From: Basidiobolus meristosporus CBS 931.73
Taxonomy: Eukaryota; Basidiobolomycota; Basidiobolomycetes; Basidiobolales; Basidiobolaceae
Direction: 5' to 3'
Assembly (NCBI GenBank): GCA_002104905.1
Contig: MCFE01000760.1
Span: forward strand, 1-38,725
Length of the DNA: 38,725 nt
How positions within the stretch are numbered: the stretch's first letter is position 1; each line of letters starts with the position of its first letter. The notes below the pieces were generated by a model, which made no database searches, was not told where the DNA came from, and saw only the letters and a list, made by a program, of their open reading frames with translations. This document shows, one piece after another, positions 30,454 to 38,725 of the stretch. The position numbers and the translations under genes are program-made.

Positions 30454-32482
30454 TCAAAAAAAAACTATGGCCTCCTGCTTACTAGTCTCAACAAACACGC
30501 ACACCTGCCGCAATTGACATACTTCTATCACCTCAACTTTACGGCTTTTTAGTGTGATACTTGCAAAGTTGCCACATACCTTGTACTGCTGGTAGCATAT
30601 ACATCTTGCAAACATATGCTTGGTTGTTGCCACCTCTGCCATGAATACCTCCTGAATATTGGCAAAGAACCTCTTGGTATTTAGCCAATATATTCCTTCT
30701 GCCTGCTGGATTCTAGTCCCCCTTATAGGTGTGCTCTGGCTTTTGTTTGTGTGAATTCCGTATTGAATGGGGTAGAAGTTGGCTTGTGACCACAAGTAAT
30801 CCAGCAGATCTTGGTGGAGTTTTCCTGATAAAAATTAGTTGTTTGTTGCACCCAACCCAACTTTGCATTACTTAACTGATTACCCATGCATTGGGGCTGC
30901 TTAGCTTCTTAATGCCATAGGCATAGGTGTCACCATGTGCGCATATGTCCTCAGTACTTTCCAACTCTTTCTGGCTGTCCTCCATGTGCCAACTCATCAC
31001 ATTCATGACGGACCTGCAGGTAATATTCTTGATGAGATTGGGATATGGTAGTACCTGCAACTTGACTTGTCTTCCTATCTCCTCACACATCCATTCCATA
31101 GGAAACTCCCAAAAGGTGAAGCAGGGCCCAATATTCTCCACACACCATGCAAGATGGAGTAGAGACTGGATACAGTAGCGGCAGAGATCTACACATTCAG
31201 CTTTAAGTTTGTAGTATAGCCGCTCAAATCCCATCACAAACTCCTCACACAACAGCTGCAGATGCGTTAAGTTGGCATTGGTGATCCGCTTCTGGATAAA
31301 TATTCCTACAATGTCCGCATATGACTCCCAATGCTTCCAATGTACTCTTGGAAAAGATGGCTCCAGAACACCACTTGAATAAATACATATCCAGTTCATC
31401 CAGTCTTTGCATTTGTTTTGTTGCATATACATATGAGTATTAATTGGAGCCTGAGAGAAGTACTTAGGGTAGCAGAAGCTCTGTAATATCTTGCCAATTT
31501 GTTCAAAATTCTCCGGTATCTCAAAGGGCCCATTTAGCTTGAAATGCCCTATGTACAACTTGGTCATCCGTATAGGGATATTGTTAAAAGCAAATGCATT
31601 GCTCCTAGTGGAGAGCTTTTGCTCCAACAGATACCCTCTATCTTAAGTATCTCCGGTTTCCAATTGATTCCATATTCTGGCCAATGGCTTATAGTTTGCC
31701 AACTTTGCTGCAATTGCATGCTTACTTCTGTACGTTCTCTCTGTGGAAAGATGAAGTTCTTAGTGATGGTGTTTAGGTAATAATAATGCTTGTGAGTTAT
31801 GGAGTAAATCCCCTGGATCTCACACATTTGACAGCAATACCATCCATTGTGCCCGGAAAAACCTGCTATCTTGCTGATGGCTGGGGTATCTCCAATGCAG
31901 ATAATAATATGTGCTTTTAGATGATGGCCACTTACCGTTATCCCGCTGAAAAGCATACAAAATTCATTCAGCAATGGATACAGGTAGCTATCCAGGTGGG
32001 ACAGGGATTTAGGCCCAGATACCAGTGAGACTACCATCAGCTTATTGCTCTGAAACCATAAGATGGGCGGCAGATTCAGATTGATGAGAATCAGTGGCCA
32101 GCAGGATTTGCTGATAGAGTACTTGTCTAATGAAAATCCATCAAGTGCTAAAGCAAAGGCATGGTCATACATACCTTCAAAGTAGCCCTTGCTTCTTAGC
32201 TGTTTGTAATGTTTGCCATCAAATATACCAGATATGTTTGCTCTTGATTGATACTGAGTGCAGTAGTGTATAGCTTTGCAATATATGTTGGACTGCATCA
32301 GCTTCCTCAGACAGGGTGTGACCGGAATATATCCGGAGTGTGAACAATGTTTTCCCTCAATGGTGGTGGATTCCTGACAATTTGGATACATTGCAATGGT
32401 AGCATTTTTGGATGTGAATGCCATGCAACTGTTGACACATGCCGGAATCAGGACAGTCTCTGGATCACATGTTGCCAGCCGC
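30454..32482 (-). pseudogene. CACTA-type transposase (Tnp2), copy 3, cut by gypsy B
   Basis: Best-preserved Tnp2 here. First open part 32475-31564: CDPETVLIPACVNSCMAFTS, CPNCQES-like finger, FDGKHYKQLRSKGYFEGMYD, ALALDGFSLDKYSISKSCWP, INLNLPPILWF, VSLVSGPKSLSHLDSYLYPL, HNGWYCCQMCEIQGI (C-x-x-C). A missing base near 31583 shifts the frame relative to copy 2. Second part 31627-30872: FNNIPIRMTKLYIGHFKLNG, MNWICIYSSGVLEPSFPRVH, VMGFERLYYKLKAECVDLCR, WCVENIGPCFTFWEFPMEW (DUF4218-like). C-terminal ~110 codons 30795-30454. The N-terminus lies beyond the gypsy B insertion at 32483, outside the window. Confidence 0.85.
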
Positions 32483-33553
32483 TGTGGTGGTGTATAAGTC
32501 CAAGGGAGAGATACGTCCAACACTTCTCAAGTGTTTTGTGTGTGGGGTGTTCACTGGGTGCAATAACCTCTGGCAAAAGCTTGCTAGGAATACTTGGGTT
32601 CTGTCTCTAATCTAATGTGAAGGGGAATAAAGCCACAAGCTTGTCAAGGGAAAACTATTGAGCTACAATCCCCAACTTAGTTGGCGTCTTAACAAAAGTA
32701 TGTGCTGGGTTCAGCGTCCTTTGAGATGACAATGTACTAAAGCTTCCAAAGTCAAAACAACTGTAAACTCCACCAGCAGGGACTTGATAAGAATGCAGCT
32801 TTGGTCAATAGTTACAAAGACAGAAAAGTATCTTTGCCTGTACAAGAACAAACTTGGGAAAGAATCAAATATAATAAAAGATACCTACTCTGAGTATTCC
32901 TCACAAGTAGTGCCTCCAAGGTCAGTTGGCTGTCAGCGCGGTTTCCTGGGAGTGTCCTGTGGTCTAGGGTTGGAAGTTCAGGTAGCAGCAGGTAGCAGTG
33001 ATCACACTAATCAACAAGTCGGTATATTGATAAAGGGGATGATGATTTATTGTTGAGGGATAGCCTCCCTTATATACTTTTCTCACTGGCTAAGTGATTA
33101 CTAATCATGGTGTTCCAGAAGGTTCCAGAGTTCAATAGAAATCTTAATGACATCAGAATGACCTAAAAATGTTCTAAGTAGGTGCCGGAAGGTTCTAAGA
33201 GGCACAGCACATCCAACCAATCAGGAATCAGTATTCTGAAACCTGTGTAACATGGGGATACCATAGATGGTATGGAAATGGTAGGGATGGTGACACGGGT
33301 TGATCATGTGTCACGGGTACTGGCGCGGGTACTTGCCTAATATAGAAGCACTTGTAACTAGTAATCTTACATAAAGTGAGGGGTAACTTATGCAATAAGG
33401 TAAGCAGGTGTGATAGTCAACCGGCTTATGGGATAGTACTGATTGGGTAAGACAAATGGGATAAAACTAAAATGAGTGTAGTAGGGATATAGGGAAGTAG
33501 AAAATAAGGGAATGAGCACATCTGTCAGTGGGTGTGACTGTCACCCCACTACA
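32483..33553 (-). repeat. 3' LTR of gypsy B
   Basis: 1,071 bp, TGTAGTGGGG...CACCACCACA on the minus strand. It contains CCTTATATACTT (plus strand, near 33068), a TATA-like region. A solo copy (22433-26925) and a fragment (406-590) occur elsewhere. Confidence 0.95.
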
Positions 33554-33570
33554 TCCACCCCCCTCTCAGC
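33554..33570 (-). promoter_or_regulatory. Polypurine tract, gypsy B
   Basis: GCTGAGAGGGGGGTGGA lies directly before the 3' LTR on the minus strand, the normal priming site for second-strand synthesis. Confidence 0.8.
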
Positions 33571-33592
33571 TTTGAACTTGGGTCAAAGCAAA

Positions 33593-36500
33593 CTAATCTT
33601 GATGTGCAAAATTCCTATGCTTGAATAACTTAAGTCGATTTCCAGCAACTGGTGCTCTCAACTGGGTGTTGTCAAGCTCAGATATGTAATAACTTCCATT
33701 TCCAATCACTTTGGAAATGAGGTAGGGGCCAGTCCATTTGTTGTCAAACTTCCAACTCCATTGCTTGTCCAAGGTAGAATTGTAGAGTAATACTGGGTCT
33801 CCTAGTGATAGTGGTTTTGGTCTTGTTGGGTGTGATTTGTCAAAGGGCACCTTGTTCTTTAGTTGTGTGTCCTTAAGTTGTTCAGCAGCTCTGCTAATAT
33901 TCAAGTCATGGTGATCAAGTTGCTGTATGCAAGTTGCAAGGAGGTCTTCAGTCTGCATATCAGATCTCCAATTCAATGAGTTCCAAGTGACTGTGTTTAA
34001 CTCAACTGGTAGTATGCAGTCATGTCCATAGAGTAGCTTGAATGGCGATAATCCAGTTGTTCTCTTGGTTGTAATTCTATCTGCCCAGAGTGCAAGATGT
34101 AATTGCTGTGGCCACAGTGTTGTGTTATTCTCACAGGCCTTGACAAGAGAGTTCACCAATGGTCCATGTCCTCTCTCTATCATTCCATTGGCTTGAGGGT
34201 GGTAAGCTGTTGTGAAAGCTATGTGTATCTTGTACTTTGAGCACAACTCCCGGATCATTTGGGATGTCATCTCTCCTCTGTCAGCAACAAACTGTTGGAT
34301 GCAGCCAAATCTGCAGATGATGTCTTCAAGTATAAATCTCCATATGGTATGGCTCTTGTTGTTGGGCAAGGCTTGAGCCTCTGCCCATCCACTAAGGTCA
34401 TCTCTAGCAACAATCAGGTACTTTTTTGATCCAGCTGTTGGCATGTGGACAAGGTCAATACCAACCTTTTGCCATAGACAGATTGTGTATGTAGGATGCA
34501 GTGGTTCTTCATAAAGCTTGGAGGATCTCTTCTGGCAGGCTACACATGACTCAACAAAGTGTTGAATATCATAGTACATGTTTTCCCAGTAGTACCTCTG
34601 AGCTGTGGTATAGTAGGTGGCTTCTTGTCCTCTATGTCCTCCTGGTTCTCCTTGGTGGATACTTGTCATGATGTTCAGTTGTTCTTGAGGGGTAGTGACT
34701 ACTCTTCTTGGCATAAGTCCAGGCTTCACTCGCTTAAAGAGAAGATCATCTTTAAGATAGTAGTGGTGTGCCTTCTTCCTGAGTTTTCCAAACTCCTGAT
34801 TATCCATCCAACTAGGTTTCTTAATTGTCCTTAGATATTCCTTGATCAGACTCCAGGTAGTTCTCTCTTGGTCTTTGATGGCAATCTGTCAGATCTCTGC
34901 ATCAATAATATCATCAAAGTGAGGGTCCAAGTCTTCAAATAATTGTGGTCCCTTCCTGGAGAGTGCATCAGCCACAACATTTGTTTTGCCAGGGATATGT
35001 CTGACCTCAAAGTCAAACATTTTCAGCCATGCCATCCATTGGTTTATGGCATCATCAGGTAGGTCAGGCTTGTTGATCATTCCTATAAGTGGCTTGGCAT
35101 CTGTCTCCAGGATAAAATGTGTGATGTAGAGTTGTGACTTCAGTTTCCTCAGCATCTTCACAACTCCTAGTAGTTCTCTCTTAATCTGTGAGTATCTTTG
35201 CTCTCTAGGAGAGAATAGGCAGCTCTCATATCTGCAGGCATACCGGTTGCCATCTTCATCATCTTGTCCAAGTAGTGCTCCAGCTCCTATAGGGCTTGCA
35301 TCCACTGTCAAAATAGGTGGGCATTTTGTGTTTTGATAGTCAAGAGGTCTTAGAGCTGGTGGAGATACTAAGGCCTCTTTCAGTAATTGCATGGCTTCTT
35401 CTTGCTCTTCTCCCCAGATAAATGGGGTATTCTTTCTCTGTAGTCGGTAGATTGGTTCTGCTATCTCAGAAAATCTTGGGATCCAGATCCTAAAGAAGCC
35501 ACAAGCTGCCACAAAGCCACAAGCTTGTGTTAGATTTGTGGGGGTAGGCCAGTTGCATATCTTTTGTGTCTTGGAATCTCCAGGTGAGCGACCAAAGGTA
35601 TTGCATTTTTGTCCAACAATTGATATCTCTGATACACCAAAGCTGCTTTTCTCACCACTGATGGTGAGTCCAGCTTCTTCAATGGCTCCTAATATGGCAT
35701 CATTGTCTGAAATATGATCATAGACAAACTTTCTGACTCCAGGCATGACTTCAGTGGTGTCCCGGGTTTTTGGTCCTTTGATGCCTATGTCATCAACAAA
35801 GACAGCAAGTTTCTCAGGTATAAACTGGTATAGCACATTCACCATGCATCTCTAGAACTGAGCCACGGAGTTTGTAGCCCCTTGGCTGAGTCTTGTCATC
35901 CTTAATAGTCCAAATGGTGTCTGTAGTGCAAACATATCTCTTGATGTCTCATCAAGGGGAATCTGGTCATATCCTGAGTAGAGATTGTATGTTGAGTAGA
36001 TGGAGTGGCCACTAAAGCTTTCTGCAAAGTCATCAATAGATGGAGGTATAGCAGCATCTCTGATAGTGACAGCATTTGCAGGTTGCATGTCTTGAATGAA
36101 TTGGAGCTTTCCATTCTTCTTTTTGGTCACAAACCATCTGTTAGCATAGGGTCCATGGCAAGGTTCTAGGATACCAGCTTCTATCTTCTTCTTAAGTAGG
36201 TCATGCACATCAGCTTGGAGTCCTCTGGGCAGTGGGTAAGGCTTAAATGACCAGGGTGTGTGGGGCACTGTATGAATCTTGATGGGTTTTTCAACCAATG
36301 TCCTTAAGAGTCCCATCTCCTTGTCATTATATGAGAAGACCTTATCATGCCTTTTCAAGGTCTCCTTGAATAATAGTATCTCCTCTGGTGTAAGGTTTCC
36401 ATCACCAATGATAAGTTGCTTAAGTCTCTCAGGTGTAAGTCATGTATCATCTGGTGTTTCTTCTGGTGGTCTAATGTAATCAGCAGGTCAGGATCCATCA

Positions 36501-37258
36501 GTCAAAGGTGTAAGTGATGGTCTAATCTTCTGTTCTACTGTCTTGTATTTTGTCCAAACCATAGCAGTCTGCTCCTGTATACCTAATGAGCAGCTCCAAA
36601 TGTTGGGGTGTATATTGTCAGGCTCCTCATCTTCTTCCATAATAAGATGTGTCTTCTGGCAAGCAGTATGTGTCCTCTTATTGTTGGGTGTTACACCACA
36701 GAAGGTTGACTGTAGTCCTGGGTTGGATCCTTGTATGGTGTACCATACTGACCCATCGGAATAGTTGGTAGTTGTAGCCTTAGTACTGGTTTCCCATGGT
36801 CTACCTAGCAGAAGGTCAAAGTTTGCCTTCTGGCAGATGAAGAGGGGAAGCCAGACCTTGATTCCTTGTACCTCAATAGGGAACTTGTGCACTACACCGT
36901 AGAGTGGACTAGATCCTGAGTTTGCATCAGTCATGTTCCATCCAATATCTCTATCAACAGGCAGTAGCTCCTTGCTTCTAAGTGTCTTCCAGAAGTCTAG
37001 CGGCATAACACAAATCTCTGAGCCACTGTCAATATGGCAGTCAACAGGGTCATCATATATATATCCTTTCACCACAGCAGTTGCAACTGAGTAAAAGGTC
37101 TTATACTCAGTAGTGTTGTCATCTTTTTGGTGGTCTTCATGGTTTGTCTGAATTATATGGGTGTCCATATGTTCAACAGCTTGTTGTCTTGTTCTAAGCT
37201 GCTCATCAAAGGTCTTCCTAACAGATGGGGATACACTCATGATTTCTCCAACCAACAA
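33593..37258 (-). pseudogene. Gypsy B Pol: protease, RT, RNase H, integrase, four in-frame stops
   Basis: One frame of about 1,220 codons. Protease: DCHIDSGSEICVMPLDF (Asp-Ser-Gly) and FDLLLGRPW. RT: AGILEPCHGPYANRWF, KKNGKLQFIQDMQ, YSGYDQIPLDE, TPFGLLRMTRLSQGATNS, AVFVDDIGIKGPKTR (FVDD). RNase H: LTVDASPIGAGALLGQDD, FSPREQRYSQIKRELLG, HFILETDAKPLIGM, HIPGKTNVVADALSRK. Integrase: H-H-C-C finger (HQGEPGGHRG...CVACQKRS), D in KVGIDLVHMP, D in FVADRGEM, E in HPQANGMIERGHGP, and C-terminal WKFDNKWTGPYLISKV. Stops: 36488-36490 and 36440-36442 (TGA, between protease and RT), 35852-35854 (TAG, mid RT), 34889-34891 (TGA, before integrase). Each could arise from CGA or CAG by one C-to-T change. Confidence 0.95.
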
Positions 37259-38449
37259 AGTGAGGTTCTGCTTTCAGCAGCTTCTCAGTAATCAGTTGAG
37301 GGCTTGAGTAGCTTGCTATCTTTGAGGTCATCTGAAAGTGAGGCAATGGATCTTGGGTGGGCAGCATACTAGGCCTCTTGTCAATAACAACTTCAGGTTC
37401 TTCAAATTGTGGTCTTCTAAGGATGGGTTTGGCAGGTTCTTCAGGGAGGTGTCTTTTGGTAGCAAAGGCATCAACTTCATATTGTCTGTTGTCAGGGCTG
37501 CTTGGATTCACTTTATGAGTCCCAATAGGGGCATCAACAGTAATCTTTCTGGTTGCTGAGTCAGATTTCTGGAAAAGGGCTCTCATCCCTCCTCTTTGGA
37601 AATTAGTGGGAATCCTTCTTCCTTCCTTGTCAGCAAGCATTCCATCAGCATCAAACTGTACTGCTCCTTCTCTGAGTAGCTGACTAAGCTCTGAGCATTC
37701 TCTGTCTGGCATGCTGAGTAGAGTCACACCAGATGCAGTGCCTTGGGCAAAGGTCTTTGTCCCTCAGTAGCAACCTCAGCTGAGCCATTAATCTTGAGGG
37801 CTAGCTTCTGTAGCTGTTCAGCAAGTTGGTCAATTCTGTCGGTAGTGTAGGTCTGATTGTCAGCAGCAGCACTCCTTGGCTCCTTGGTTGACTGGTCTGG
37901 CAGATTAGATGTCAGGAGTCTCATAAAGGTAGAAGTTTGCTTTGCCTCTAGGAGAACACGTTTCATCTCTGCAAAGCAAGGAATGCCAGACTTGTCATCC
38001 TTGGCTGCATGTAAGTCAACTTTCCTTGCCAAGTCCTGGGGAAGCCCTTGTGCAAGGTAAAGTGTCATGGTAAACTCAGTTATAGCCTGGGACTCTAGGA
38101 GTGGCTTGGCCATATCTTCATACTGTTGAATGAACTCTTCAAGTGGTAGCTTGGAAAGTCCAGTTCTTCCAAAGTGCCTGAGGTCTTCAATTCCATAGTA
38201 TATCTGGGGTCTACCATACTTGGTCTGTAGGTAGGTCTTCATTAAGGCCCAGTCAGTGAGAATGTCTCCTTGTCTGAGAAGCTTAGTGGTAATATCATTG
38301 GTGCAGTAGTAGGGGAAGTCTTCAGCCATTTCTTGTTCAGATAGGCTGCACATCTTGCAGAGCTTCTCCCATTTGAATATGAAGCTTTCCACATTCTTTC
38401 CATCAAACTGTGGGGCTCCATGTGAGAGTGGTAATGGCATAGAGTTCAT
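37259..38449 (-). pseudogene. Gypsy B Gag and zinc-knuckle region, frame-shifted
   Basis: Gag starts at ATG 38449 (MNSMPLPLSHGAPQFDGKNV) and is open to 37724. It has FIFKWEKLCKMCSLSEQEMA, TYLQTKYGRP, LPLEEFIQQYEDMAKPLLES and LYLAQGLPQDLARKV, a capsid-type Gag. The knuckle CIWCDSTQHARQR (CX2CX4H then C) is in a second frame at about 37745-37702. The following ECSELSQLLREGAVQFDADG...TNFQRGGMRALF is in a third frame (open to 37218). The protease region (LTLLVGEIMSVSP) is back in the first frame. That makes three single-base shifts, each in the same direction. Confidence 0.85.
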
Positions 38450-38569
38450 TTTGGGCAGGTAGGTTGGTGTTGTAATCTTGGTAATATTGGTAGTCTCTTT
38501 TCAATAGGTGGATAACAGCTCAAATCTTCAGGTAAATCTTGTTGGGTCCTAGGGAGCTTGTATGAACCC

Positions 38570-38589
38570 CCCACGTTGGGTGCCAAATA
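38570..38589 (-). promoter_or_regulatory. Primer-binding site, gypsy B
   Basis: After the LTR end (CCACCACA) the minus strand reads TATTTGGCACCCAACGTGGG. The TGGCACCCAACGTGGG type of site, a few bases after the LTR, is common in fungal Ty3/gypsy elements and would pair with the 3' end of a tRNA. The exact tRNA is not determined. Confidence 0.7.
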
Positions 38590-38725
38590 TGTGGTGGTGT
38601 ATAAGTCCAAGGGAGAGATACGTCCAACACTTCTCAAGTGTTTTGTGTGTGGGGTGTTCACTGGGTGCAATAACCTCTGGCAAAAGCTTGCTAGGAATAC
38701 TTGGGTTCTGTCTCTAATCTAATGT
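38590..38725 (-). repeat. 5' LTR of gypsy B (inner end only)
   Basis: 136 bp identical to 32483-32618, the end of the 3' LTR. The remaining ~935 bp lie beyond the window. A short inverted repeat CACTTCTCAAGTG is present in both. Confidence 0.95.

Larger units (their letters stand above)
32483..38725 (-). mobile_element. Ty3/gypsy retrotransposon B (5' LTR incomplete)
   Basis: Minus-strand element inserted in Tnp2 copy 3. Order 5' to 3': LTR end (38725-38590), primer-binding site (38570-38589), gag, protease, RT, RNase H, integrase, polypurine tract (33554-33570), 3' LTR (32483-33553, 1,071 bp). The 136 bp of 5' LTR in the window are identical to the same part of the 3' LTR, so the insertion is young. 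The 5 bp before the 3' LTR (GCCGC, 32478-32482) should reappear after the unseen outer end of the 5' LTR. Confidence 0.95.

Noticed and set aside
38446-38670. Minus-strand ORF of 74 codons overlapping the gypsy B LTR end
   Set aside because: It runs across the LTR/primer-site border in a frame different from Gag and resembles no protein.
1-38725. tRNA, rRNA, CRISPR array, prokaryotic operons or host genes
   Set aside because: No tRNA or rRNA signature, no regularly spaced repeats, and every coding stretch I could name belongs to a transposable element. The tRNA-iMet-like 12-mer at 12000 is a primer site, not a tRNA gene.

Overview
This window looks like a transposon graveyard from a filamentous fungal genome, most likely a basidiomycete. 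It is AT-rich, has no recognisable host gene, and is built almost entirely from nested and mutated transposable elements. The fungal assignment is an inference from the protein style of the elements (CACTA/Tnp2 proteins with a CxxC...HR N-terminus, Ty3/gypsy Gag with a C-x-W-C-D-S zinc knuckle, copia primed from the tRNA-iMet anticodon arm); no host gene fixes the species. Every transposon ORF found carries at least one stop or frameshift, so coding entries are called pseudogenes.

Layout. 1-2301: debris of gypsy family A (LTR TGTTATGATC...TAACA, gag and integrase pieces, mostly minus strand) with a piece of LTR B. 2302-6633: two broken copia copies (minus), the second with its reverse transcriptase deleted. 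6634-7700: gypsy-like protease remnant and the conserved 3' end of an unidentified gene ('acc'). 7701-12386: structurally complete copia element (369-bp LTRs, 5-bp target duplication GTTTG) inserted in a gypsy A integrase. 12387-13963: rest of that gypsy A copy, with a solo LTR of the same family inserted backwards in its gag. 13964-22432: remnants of a CACTA-type Tnp2 transposase gene (minus) alternating with acc (plus), plus a damaged foldback element. 22433-26925: a solo LTR B cut by a complete PIF/Harbinger-like transposon (22964-26379) flanked by AAT. 26926-29146: plus-strand gypsy C polymerase remnant and a diverged LTR. 29147-29880: a 734-bp palindromic foldback element with the same termini and the same AAT duplication. 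29935-32482: third acc-end/Tnp2 copy. 32483-38725: gypsy B (minus) inserted in that Tnp2 gene; its 5' LTR runs off the window.

Relations. The Harbinger-like transposase is the obvious in-window candidate for having moved the foldback elements. Tnp2 and acc recur side by side and probably form one mobile module, in which acc is the least familiar component. The apparently young retroelements (copia at 7701 with about 1% LTR divergence; gypsy B with identical visible LTR ends) nevertheless carry several in-frame stops.
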